This document shows, in pieces, positions 1-11,178 of a stretch of 64,000 nucleotides of DNA. Numbering within the stretch: the stretch's first letter is position 1; every line of letters begins with the position of its first letter. The position numbers and the translations under genes are program-made. The notes under the pieces were generated by a model, which saw only the letters and a list, made by a program, of their open reading frames with translations, did not search any database and was not told the origin of the DNA. The stretch covers positions 2,859,501 through 2,923,500 of the forward strand of contig NC_085882.1 of NCBI RefSeq assembly GCF_035222275.1, written 5' to 3'. This stretch comes from Podospora bellae-mahoneyi. Lineage: Eukaryota; Ascomycota; Sordariomycetes; Sordariales; Podosporaceae.

Positions 1-2658
1 CTCACAGCCTTCAGACTGTCCTCCACAAGGCAATCCCGCCGAATATTCAGTGTCAAAAACTGCCTCACCACCCTGTGGCTGAGAATGCTATCAAAAAACG
101 CATCCCTTGCCCGACTCTCCATCTGCCGTCTAGCATCATGCTCCAAAATCTGAATCTTGGCCCCAATGCTCAACAAAAACGGATACTGACAAAAAGCGAA
201 CCTCGCCTGCTTCTTCTCCCACGCCTCAAAATCGCCCACCAGATCCGAGTCGTCTAGCAGCGTCGTGTAAAAGTCGCTTGTGGGGACAATCTGTCCCCTG
301 GCATACACCCCATCACCACCGTTGTTATTGTTGACGCTGTTACCGTCGTACATGTTTCCACCCCTTCTCGCATAATCCATATTGTTCGCCGCAAAGAGCA
401 ACCCCAACACCCTCGCCGCAGCCTTGATCTGCCAATCATCTTGATAGACCACCCTCTTTGGCTTTTCCTTCTTCTTCCCCCTGTTATTGTTATTATTCTG
501 GCCCCCATTAGCCCCCCCACCGCTCTCTCTTCCATGCCCAAGCGCAGCGTGCAAACTCGCCGCTGACCTCCCAGCCCCCATGCTAGGAATCAACCCATCC
601 GTGATGTCAACCTTGGTCTCATACTTCTTCTCATTTTGCCTAATGAGCCTATATGCCAAGAAGCTCGACACCAAGTCCTTGGTTTGCACAAACATCTTTT
701 TCGGGTATCTTGCAAACCACCCAACTAAATGGTTTTGGCAGTCCGGATTAGTATTCGACACCAGCCCCACAATCCGTTTGATAATACCCGAATGTCTCCC
801 AGAGGTGGGACTAGAACCTCGCAGTGGGTCGTTGCTCTGTGTCGAACCTGCGCTGCCAGGGTGCTCAAACTCCCCAGAGTAGGGCTTATAGTCTCCGTGC
901 AGCAAGGGATTTCCAGCAATGATCATGATGAACCGCAGGTCATCGGGGCTAACAATGGGCCTTCCTGGTCTTTTGAGCATCGTCTCGCAGGCTTTGAGAA
1001 GAGTCCGTTGGGCGTGCTCCTGTCCAATGAGAATCTCGGTCTCGAGCTCCATGAGCGTGGCATGTGGAGCAGCCAGGTCTGGGTCTTCTTCTACCAAGCT
1101 CGAATACACCTCCGGCCATGAACGAGCAGCCTCCGTGACAGCCGAATACCACTCTTCTAAATCCGCCCATTCCAAGCGAGGACTCCGCGAGCTGACTATG
1201 AACTGTCCGTTTTGGCTTTTATTAGAGCTCGACCTTCCAGGGACAACATCCTCCTGCCCACCTGTCCACCAAGAACCGTTCTCCGCAAAGTTGCCCAAGA
1301 GTAATAGCTTCGCATCCAAGTCAACGATGGGCTGGGGGTTGATAGTTGGCTGCGATCCCCTGCGGTGTTCGATGTGGTCGACTGAATGTTTCCGTACATC
1401 CTCTACTGTAGGGCGATGCCGATGGCCTCGGTACGATGTGAATGACGAGTTCAAACAGTGAAACGAAGTAAAGCAAGAGACAATGTAGTCTTCAAGTGGG
1501 CGAAATATTCTCCTGGCTTCACCACCTGGACTTGGGGGTTGAGGTGTATACTGATGAGATGGTTGCTGTGGGAAAACCTCCTGGAGAGCAGGTCGTTTCT
1601 CAGGGTATGAAGCGGATATGGTATTGGGGACAGTGTTGGACCAACTAGGCTGTCGGCGGTGCTGACTAGGATCGCGGGACCTGCTGGGTATCGGCTGGGC
1701 CCTACGACTAGGGCTCCCAGAGCTTGGTGGCCGCACCATGAGATAGGGCTCCGAGAAGTTGCCCGAGTTGAAGTTTCCTTCAGTTGAATTGTTGAAGAAC
1801 GGATTTGTGGATGGCTCGCGAGGTGGACTGAGAGCCTCGGGCTGTGGGTTTCTCAGGGCAGTTGCCAAGAACGCGTACAGACACTGAGAAATCAACGACT
1901 GTGTGTGTTCGAGAGAAATAGTACCGTCTACAGCAAGTCAGCAACAGCAACGGAAAGATGTAAACGGTCTCCTTACCAGACGACAATGTTGGCCGCCGGT
2001 CAGGTGAGGCGCCCGCGCCCCGTGAATGATCCCGTCTATTTTCCCGGTTATGATCATGGCCACGATCTCGGTCCCTTGGTAGCGGCTGCAAGTCATTGAT
2101 AGTGAGGCAGATGGTGCACTTGAATACATGTAGGTCCCTCGGCCATCGTACAAGCGACCCGCACGTCATGCAATTGCCCGTCGAGTAATCCCTGCTGCCA
2201 CCCGAAGAGCCGTTGCGGTGACCACGGCTCGGTGGGGGTCTTCCTCGAAACTTCGGCAGAGGTCCGGCGTCGAGACCGGACTCAGAATCGGACTCGTGTT
2301 CGGGGCGGGTCATGGGGCCCGATTTCTTCTTCTTGATTGAAAAGAGTGACGGGAATGGATGGCTCATGGAGCGTGTATGACGGGGTCTTTGTGCGTTGCG
2401 CGAAGGGTGTAAGTCTTCATCGGACGAGCTGGACTCGATTTGGCACTGCTGCAGGTTCTCCCAGGCCTCTAACTCGGGCACTCGAGAAGCGCTTCGATAT
2501 CGGCTCCTTTCGCGGTTACTGCTACCATGACCGCTTGTAGACCCGGGCTGAAGATGCTGACGAGCATGCGCTGGTGATCGAGCTTGATTCGAAGCCGTTG
2601 CGGGGTCGCGTGGACGCAGAAAGGCAGAAGAGCCCACTTCGTTGGGCCAGGGAGCCAT
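1..2658 (-). CDS. HUL4: E3 ubiquitin-protein ligase HUL4 (HECT family), N-terminal part; C-terminus lies beyond the left edge
   Basis: Exons are 1978-2658 plus base 1977, and 1-1927; one 49-nt intron (1928-1976, donor GTAAGG, acceptor TAG) joins them in frame. About 869 codons are visible. HECT ligases accept ubiquitin on a cysteine and pass it to substrate; yeast Hul4 is such an enzyme. The family is recognised from a zinc-finger-like region with C163-x2-C166 and C181-x2-C184 (CMTC...CTIC), followed after the intron by GTISLEHTQSLISQCLYAFL, and from long conserved blocks near the left edge such as ARDAFFDSILSHRVV and NIRRDCLVEDSL, which typically sit just before the HECT domain. The HECT domain and its catalytic cysteine are therefore expected left of position 1 and cannot be seen. 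The first ~160 residues are polar, Ser/Arg/Pro-rich and probably disordered. The start is the only ATG heading the open frame. Confidence 0.85.
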
Positions 2659-4586
2659 GATGACGGCGAGACCTTCTGCTGAGCAACTTCAAGCCTGGGC
2701 AGCAGAAACAACCAAAGCAAATAGGTCACAGTATCAGCAAGATAGCAGGTTGCGCCTTCACCTCTTGTTGCTTTTTTGAGAGCCCCACAGAATCCCCGGC
2801 TCTTTCCTTTGAGGGGCAATATCAGGCGGGTTGGAGAAACCGTCACTGGCACGGGGGGTGGCGTGACTGCAGTTATTCAACTGAAAATGGAAGGGAGATG
2901 GAGGCCACGATGGTTTTGTTGCCTCCTGCCTCCTTTGCTTCGATGAAGGTCAAGAGCAAGATGAAAAGTCCAAGACTGCCGGGCCAAGGTCACTCTGCGT
3001 TCCCAAAGCACAAAAGTCAACAATAAGAGAATCGAGGTCGGCAGTCGGCAGGGTGGAACACTGATTACGTTGCGTGGTAGCGCGTGTCGTTGAGAGATGG
3101 CAATGACGATGGTGTATGTAGAAAGAAAGCCACCCACGACAGGAACAAGCGCCATTCGGTAGGTTGCGACAAAACGAACGAGGGCTGGAAGAGGAGAGAA
3201 GGAGAGGTCTCGGCCAGCTCTGGCATTCAAATCAATCACAGCCCAGCTTGAACTGCGCTGAAACGACCCAAGGGCCTGTATTACCACTGACCAGTCCAAC
3301 AGTAGCGACCGTATCCACCAACATCCAGAAAAAGCAGCTTCAGAGAGGCTCTGGGGATCTGCAACAGGCTCACACCCAAGGCCGTTGGCATTGATGAATA
3401 CGAGTCAACCCCTGCGCCGACCATTTGGCGCCAGCGCTCAAACTACGGTTCACCCACCCCGCCACAGTCCATTCCACCAGCCACATGTTTACAGCCACAG
3501 CATCATTGCAACACTAATCCCAGCCGAACCTGAAAGCTCGGGCCGTGCTGGTCCATCTCGTGTGGATCGACAGGTCAGACCAAATTCAACTTCACTTCTG
3601 GTCAGTCGAAACAGAGTGCACTGGATTGAGCAACATTGCGAGCTTCTGCATGGTTCGGCGCCTCATGTTCAAATGCCGTTCTCGTAGGTTCGTGTTCCCA
3701 CAAAGCCCACGCACCAAAAGCAATCTCATCGAGAAGACCGCAGCTTGTCATGAGGCCTGCTTAGGAAAAACATCACAACCATGAGCAACCTGGCCTTGCA
3801 TGTTTGAGGTGAAACGGGGAAAGGATACTACTGGATTGTTTATACTTGTTTGGTAAGAGCAAAACATCAATTGATGTATCAAGGTAGTCAGACTTTGCAG
3901 TCCCCTGCGTGGCAATAAGTTCATGAAAGGTTTTCCGACAGTGGGCGCGGTCATTGTTCTTGTTCTGAGTTCATGATACTCTGCTTTTTTCCTTCGGATG
4001 TTGAACATACTTGATAAATCAGGTCCAACGACAACAATGAGTAACAGGTCAATAGCGTGCGTGGGCATTCATCACCATGTCCATCAACGGGACAACACTC
4101 TGTTAAGTTCCGCGTAGGTGAGTGGTCATGGCACGAATCATATCTCGCTCCGTACCTCATAACTTAGGTATGAGAGCTTCCAAATAAGGTACACGGGCTA
4201 ACACAATAGGCGGCGGAGGGCAACACAACAGAGGGAAAGTCTCAGTGAAACTGCATAATTCAAACAGTACACAACGATCACAGCGACTTGAAGTTGTCAG
4301 TCAAGAATAATGTGTGCAAAGCCGGCGAGCAAACCAATTTCATTGCAGACCCAAACACTCCTCCCGAGCTTTTGGTCCTCGCGCTTGGAGAAAAACGCTC
4401 CAACTAAACCAGACATCTCCAAATTCGAATTTTGAAGCTTATTACACGTCTTTGGGAGGGGCTTCTTGTCTTTCGACTTGGCATACATTATATACACGCT
4501 GTCTGTTTGTTTCCTATCTCCATGCTTGCTTAGAGTATCACCAGAATCGAACATTTTCCTCATACCTTGCCTACACCTGCTCTTCA
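2659..4586. other. Intergenic region, no supported gene
   Basis: This stretch holds the 5' flank of HUL4 and the 3' flank of the acyltransferase. It contains only short frames without recognisable motifs, splice-linked partners or family resemblance. I see no RNA gene or repeat. Confidence 0.5.
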
Positions 4587-6216
4587 CTACGCCACTTTAT
4601 CCATTCCCCTCAAATCAACCCCATCCACCCCCCTGAACTCAAACCACTCCCCCCATTCCTTATCGCCCACCAACCTCCCCACCGCCTCCTCCTCACTCCC
4701 CCCAGCAAAAACCACAAACTCAATCCCCTCCTCCTCATCCCCTTTCACTCCCGCTCTCGAAGGGTAAAGCACAACCCCCCCCTGGTCAATACTATCCACC
4801 AAATGCCTATACGCCACCAACTTCGTCCTCCCCCCCTTTCCAAACCCCCAATCCCCCCCAAGCAACCCCCCAACATCCCTATGATCAGTAATATACACCC
4901 CTCCCTCCGGTAACTCATCCAACATGATACTCAGTCCCACCTTATCCACCGCCTTCCCCATCTCCCGTATCATCCCATCCAAAACCCCATTCTCCAACGT
5001 GACAATCCCCTGCGTCATCTCCCTTACATACAACGCCAACCTCCCCAAACTCCAACCACTGACAACATCCCCCACCGTCGGCTGCACCACCCCCGCCGGC
5101 GGGAAAACTGAGAGAGGGCAGCCGATGCAATTGAACTGATGCCCTGGATGCAAAGGGGGTGACAGCCTCGGGCGGAGGTTGATAGTGTGCGTATAAAATG
5201 GGACGGTAGCTGGGTCGAGGTCGAGGGGGGAGAGCCGCATGAAACTGCGGAGGAGCAAGGCGGCGAGGCTGTCAAAGGTTGAGATCCATGCGTTGGGGTG
5301 GGAGCTGGACAGGTCGGATGAGGCGAGGGATTTCAATGCTGCGGCTTTGGAGGCGGGGAGGTGGAATAGCAGTGAGACGCCTTTCTTGGTTGGGTCAGGG
5401 GGGGTGTACACCTGGGGTTGGATCGGTTTGTCTGATGATGGGGGGGTGGTTGAGGGCGGGTTGAGAGCTGAGTTGTCCAGGCAGCTGAGGGGGAAGGGGG
5501 GTATAGGCCTAGAGCGAGACAGGGCTTGGCAGATCTTGGAGAGCTGGGTCGTGTAACCCACCCAGCCGATGACGTCGTTGGCGAAGTGGTGGTGGTGCAT
5601 GTTCAAGATGAAGCCTCCCCGGATGAAGTTGAGCTTGTAGGCTGAGATGACGGGGTTGTTGGATGGGTGGGCTGGAGGGTGGCAGCCGTAGATCTAGACA
5701 TTGTCAGTCACGGTCATGAAAACAACCTACCCAAAAAGGGACAGGACTCACCATGCCAGGAATACTCCAAACCTTCAAATCCCCCAACAACACACCCCTA
5801 AAGTGCTTCTCCTCCAACTCGTCCATACTCGGGTACTTCTTCCCATCTGCTGCCTCCTCCAAGCCAAGATGCTGAACATCAAACCTGACTGTGTCCCCCT
5901 TCCTCCTCACATATTGCAGCTCGCCCGGCTTCTCAGGGTTTCTCTCAAGTCTCCCAACCAGATGCCGGACCTGAGAAAACATGTGCTCAAACCCCTCCTT
6001 CAAGGTCTCAACAACTCGGATTTTATCCTCCTCTGTTGCAGCAGCTGGAGAAGAGAACCGGAAGAACAAGGCATAGTTGTTATACGTCTGCGGCATAAAG
6101 TAATCCAATACGCCCACAGGTCGGCGTTCAACCTCGGGGTCATCCTCCCAGTTGGCAGGATGAAGGTTGTAGGTCTGGTAAGGTGGTGGTTGAGAGGGTG
6201 GTGACAATGATCCCAT
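4587..6216 (-). CDS. BAHD-like acyltransferase (transferase family PF02458, TRI101-like)
   Basis: Exons 5752-6216 and 4587-5693 are joined across a 58-nt intron (donor GTGAGT, acceptor TAG) in phase 0, giving 523 residues. The family transfers acyl groups from acyl-CoA to a hydroxyl or amine. The general-base motif HxxxD is present as H191-F-A-N-D195, next to a run of histidines. The structural DFGWG motif appears in the variant form DWGFGK at about 436-441. The length is near the fungal trichothecene 3-O-acetyltransferase-like family (about 450-520). No biosynthetic cluster surrounds it, so the substrate cannot be inferred. The 3' third of the coding strand is strongly G-rich, unlike the first exon. 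Substrate class is unknown; the family assignment is firm because both motifs lie at the expected spacing. Confidence 0.85.
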
Positions 6217-7388
6217 TGTGATAGTCGTCGTTGATATGCGGAAAGTCTCAGAGGAAAAAGAATGAAAGCAATGAATTCGAAGCCTGGTAAGGTACCGAAA
6301 GGCTCAAGCCAAAAGGGTGAATGTCAAAAGAACTTATACCTTAACACACCTCCCCATCCCCCCCCCATTCTCTCAACCACCTTCCCCATCAGAGAAAAAA
6401 GACCTTGCATCTTCTACTCATCCCACCCACCCTGAAGTTGTCGTTATCGCCAAGTAGGTCCCCACCTTCCTTCCTCACTTCTTGCAAGCCAACAGCTTCA
6501 AGTACTGCGTATACACGGCATAAAAGATCGGCAAAGGCCCACACACCTTCCTCGAGAACAAAAAGCGCCTCGCATTCCCATGATACAGCTTTGTATTACC
6601 TGACTTGGTGATTAACCACATCAATAAGCCCAGCGGGGATGTGACCAGAATGAATCATATCCACGTAATGTGTGCCGATGTAAGCAGAGCAGCGACATCC
6701 ATGATTGGGCGATCAACACACCATCCGTTGGGGGTTGCGTCCCGGCGTATCAGTGCGTATTTGATGACTGAACCGGGCTGAAGTGGGCTTTTCGTGCGTA
6801 TTAACTATATGGCTCGTAGTCAGCAATAAAGACAAAAAGTCCTGAAACAGTAACATGTAGGTCGACCTGTGTCCGCCGTGGCTCGCCAAAGTGTGCCGGG
6901 CTATCTGATTGTCCCTGTTGTCAATTTGTCATCCACCCTCTCTTCTATCAGACACAACCACCCTGAGCAGACACAACACCCTCCACTCGGCCAATTAAAT
7001 ACATACAAAACAGTGGTTTGAGCCAAGTAAACCCTGGAAAGGACTGGTAAACGTACATGGGTATAATGTGTACAATCCTCCTACAAAAACGCCTCGGGAT
7101 TCCTATATCTGGAATCCCATGCTTCCATGATGCACATGCAGACTCCATCTCGCCAATGCTGTTACAGTCATCTCCAACAGTAGTTAGACCTCCTACCCAG
7201 AACCACCCGCTTTGCCTTCTACCATATGCCATTGACGAAATCAAAACGCCTCCCTCCACGCTTGCGTGACCATACGCTCCTTGCCATGCCCTTCATGCAG
7301 CTGTCGCTGGAATCATGTGTTGTCTATAGGGTGTATGTACGCTATGCCGCTCAATAACGAACAAATAAGTCAAATATACTCCGGAAAC
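6217..7388. other. Intergenic region, no supported gene
   Basis: This is the upstream flank of the acyltransferase and the downstream flank of the DUF2293 gene. A C-rich tract lies near 6345-6390, about 150 bp upstream of the acyltransferase start. Short frames here show no recognisable features. Confidence 0.5.
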
Positions 7389-10180
7389 TTAATCGATCGC
7401 GATTATTTCGTCATGTCTTGGGACTCGCCGCACAAAGCGTGGCTGTTGATTTTCAGCGCCAGGATACGCCATGGGAGTAGCCGTTCCATAGGGTTGATGC
7501 GGGCGGTCAGCTTCATATGTGGCGACTTGGTCGTAACTGTGTAAGGTTATGTCAGTATTGGGACCAGGCAGTAGAATCGAGTTTGTACTAACCCTGGATG
7601 AGCTGGGTAATATTGATACCCAACAACACGTTCCTGACGCTCCGGTCGCTGCGGCAGACGGATGAAATCAGCTTGCTCATAGACTGGAACACGGCCAGCA
7701 TGCTCTTGTAAGTAGCCTGGCCTTTCGACAGCCACAACTCGCTCGTATCGCCGGGACGGATGATTGACAGGCACAGGGCGTGCGTCAAATTCGCCGGTGT
7801 CAACCGGAATTGGGCTCAGCTCATGTCGCCTTGGGAAGTTGTTGGAGAGGCGAACAATCTCTATAAAATCTCCTCGCAAACGGTCCATGGGCTGATTCCT
7901 ATCCTCATCAAACCGACTATCATGCCTCACAGTATCCATAGGAACAGCTGGGCGAACATCGGCAGTCCCTCTGACGGTGTAAGAACGACCGGCGGGCTGT
8001 GGACGTATAGGCTCTGCCCAATGATGCGGCGTAGGCGCTGAGGGGCCTTCAATGTAGATGGGACGGGCTTCCGACCTACGGACTAGCCCGCTGTCCTCGA
8101 CATAAACGGGTCTTGCCTCTGACCTAAGGTGCGCCACGCCATCATGGCGTGGAACAATATCCTGGTATGTTGTTAAGCGGTGCAAACTCGAATCAGCAGG
8201 TCCGCCGGGGATCCAGTTCTGTTCAGACCGCGGAGGTAGTCTGACGAAGCCTTCCTCACCGCCCGGTGTCCGGTATCCGCGCGCCTCAGTGGGCCTGCTG
8301 TAGGAGTCTTCAGCACGATGTGTCATGTATCCCATCGGAGCAGACTCAAACGCGGAGGGATGTTGCTTCGCAGTCAGTCGTGAGGGAGAGGCAGGCTCGA
8401 TCGACTGTAAAACATGCTCCTTGGGTTCCTGGCTGTGATAGTGACTCGCCCGGTCACCCTGACGGTCAGGATAGGCATGAGACCCAACTATAGGTCCACG
8501 TTCATTCTCAACTGCAATCTTGTAAGGGCGTGGCGCCTCTGGAGCATGACTACCGGTGGCAGTAGAGATACGCTGCGCTACATCGGTGTAGCCAAGCCGG
8601 CTCAAAGCCTCTTGGAACCCGTTGTGGAGGTCGAGGGGAGTTTGAGAATAATATACCCGCTCCTGTGGACTGCGAGCTGTAGAAAGATCAGATCCCAACC
8701 GAGTTGAGTATTCGAGGCGTAACGGGCCACGGCTGGCAGACCTACCATTGGCCATTGGAGCTGCAGAAGTTACGGATTCTTCTGGTGCACGTCGTTGACG
8801 CTCCACAGCCTCATTCCAAGCCACGTCGCGGGCCGCTTGATAGCGACTGAACCCGCGCTGTGCCCACTTGGCAGCTTTGCGATCTTTCTGTTGAGTTTTC
8901 TTGATGGCGCTGCGCTCTGGGTGGGCCACGCGGGGACCATAGTCCCCGCGAGGCTGCTCAGCAACCTGCCGAACCGCAGGGTGGGCGGCAGTTTGGTTCT
9001 GTCGTAATTGCGCAGCTCGGATGGAGGGAGGCACCCAGTTCGCCTCCGCTTGGTCTTCATCGGCCGCCACCGAGGTATCAGACGAATCATCCTCGTCGTC
9101 ATCTTCATCATCATCCTCATCGTCGCTCTCAGAATCGGAGATCACGATGACCTCGTACAGAATCTCATCGAGCTGGTCTCGTCCCGTCTCCTCATCTCCT
9201 CGCCACTTGACGAGGTAGTCGAGGCAGAGGGACTCGACGGCTTTTCTCGCATTGACCCAAGATGTCTCTTTGAGCAGCTTATCATACCGAGTATGGTTAT
9301 GGCGGATATGGGCCAAGACAGCGAGCTGAACTCGGCGTGACAAGGTTATGTCGGCAGCAAGGCCAACCGGAATAGAGTCTTTGCCCTGTGCGACCCTCGA
9401 CTGTCTAGGAGTGAGTTTGGGTTGTTGAGCCAGCAATGGTAATGTACCTACCTTGTTAAACGCATGATCCAGAATCATCTGGCGGTCGGTATGAGGAATG
9501 CGCGGAAACAGATCTCTTATAGCTGCGTCAGCTTGCTTGGTGATGTCTTCTTGTCTCTCCGGGATGGGTTCAGGAAGGCCCAGCTGAGCACTGGTACCAA
9601 CCAGCTGATCATCCCCAAGAGTTTTGCGAGCTTCTTCCACAATTGACTCCCGGAAGTGGTGGCCCACACGGTTGAGGTGAAAGCTTAAGGCTGCCGAGAA
9701 TACACCATTCATTGACTAGAGATTCGTCAGAATTGGAAACGTGGGAAGCTTGTGTTATTGACAAACCGTCACGATGAAAATCATAGCATCGCGCTCTCGA
9801 GACAGCTCCTTACAGAGAGTCGTCAGGGCGGGGTTCCCAATAGGAACAAATTCCATGCCCGGGGGAGGTTGTCGGTTTTGGGTGAACTGCTCTTGGTTAG
9901 TGTCCAGGACGATGCGAGACAGCGAGCGAGCGAGCGAGCCGCATGATCCAGTTACCTCGAATTCGAGCCTCTTCTTTTTGTTCTTGTTCTCGACGGCCTC
10001 GTACCATGTCTTGTACTTCTTGCTGAGCTGTGGCTTGTCAGGAATAGCAACCAAACCTGGGGGCAGAGGGGCCGCCCAATCCACAGGATTTCCTTTGCGA
10101 TCTTTCTTATGCCTGCTCTTGGCTTGAGTTCCGGTGGGAGCCGTCGCAACAGCGCCCTTCTTCTTCTTGTCCCTGCCCAT
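7389..10180 (-). CDS. DUF2293-domain protein with SUMO-interacting-like motif
   Basis: My model has five exons: 9956-10180, 9767-9886, 9452-9715, 7593-9400 and 7389-7536, giving 854 residues. Introns are 69, 51, 51 and 56 nt. The 69-nt and one 51-nt intron are in frame and stop-free, so they also read as protein; removing them restores family-like spacing (HAFNK joined to SRVAQ). The last intron is needed to reach the end, ...RRVPRHDEIIAID. The DUF2293 core spans about residues 176-290, including LAVLAHIRHNHTRYD and YLVKWRGDEE. It ends in VIVI (287-290) followed by a Ser/Asp/Glu tract, a typical SUMO-interacting motif. The rest (about 300-854) is low in hydrophobics and rich in Arg, Pro and His, with a repeated SEARPxYxE unit, and is probably disordered. 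The N-terminus is Lys-rich (MGRDKKKKG). Function is unknown; the gene is divergent from the DHX35 helicase. Confidence 0.85.
9911..9940. repeat. (GAGC)n short tandem repeat inside an intron
   Basis: A run of about five GAGC/AGCG units lies within the 69-nt in-frame intron of the DUF2293 gene. Its length could vary between strains and alter the frame if the intron were retained. Confidence 0.7.
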
Positions 10181-11178
10181 GATGACTAGTAGTATCTTAT
10201 CAGGTTGGCATGGCACTCGCAATAGAATGTTCCTTGGGCGGCCGAAATGCAGCCAGAAAACGCCGTCGAACCAGCCACAATAGAGGTGGAATAGGCTGGG
10301 TCAGGCACCAAAGCGACGCTTTTTCTTTACTCAAGAAAGGACAGCGGGGTCTTCACGCAGTGATGACCCAGCTGGTTGCTTGCAAAAGATTAAAAGACGT
10401 GCGCGCCGCGAAATGCCAGTGAAAGACAGAAAAGAAGAAAATACGACTTGGAAGCGAAAACACCTGCTGGAGAGCGCCGAGGAGATAGATACTGGCGATA
10501 GGAGCCAGGCGACAATATCCACAGCCACTGTTGGGTGCTCCGGGAAAAACAGCAGTAGGTTCAGTGGGCGCGCCCTACAATGTCGCCAATGAACCCGAAC
10601 GCAGGGAGCAACCTGAGCTGAGGAGCAACAAGCAGTAAAGCGCTAGAAATAATTCTCACAGAGGCCGGGCACGATCATGAAAACTCTGCGGCAGCAGTCG
10701 CGATGCACCGCTCTTGCTGAGACTGGAGATTGGAGACGGGAGACGGATGGAAGAGAAGGACCGGGAATGGGTGCGTCACCCCTCGTGAGAAATGCAGAAG
10801 CGACGGAACCCCTCTGGCGGGATGTGGCTGGGTTGGGCCTCCACAGCCCGCAACGCCACACTAAGATCGGAGCAGCCACAACTCTCTTTGCACTTCACCA
10901 CTTTGATGGTCGAAGCTGATTGGTCTGGTCCAGATTAAACGCCTTCCTTATTACTCTGCATCTTGGTGTAATCCCAAAGCCTGCGTCCTCAAATCTAGCT
11001 CGGATAAACTGCGTGGTGTTTCTTTGAGGACCGGTGAGGACGACAATAGGTGTTTGACCGTGGCGGTTTCTTGTCTGCATTTATAGGCGTCCGCAGTCTT
11101 GCATTCTCTAGGGCACTCCTCTCAACCTCTCTTTTTCTCGACAACCTAAGACAACAATCATCGACCACCATTCTCACA
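10181..11178. other. Bidirectional intergenic promoter region
   Basis: This region separates the divergent DUF2293 and DHX35-type genes and must carry both promoters. I see no TATA box, RNA gene or repeat. A frame continuing upstream of the helicase start contains no ATG. Confidence 0.5.

Noticed and set aside
11050-11178. Upstream extension of the DHX35-like helicase (43 residues)
   Set aside because: It begins with GTG, not ATG; the first methionine in the frame is at 11179, in good context.
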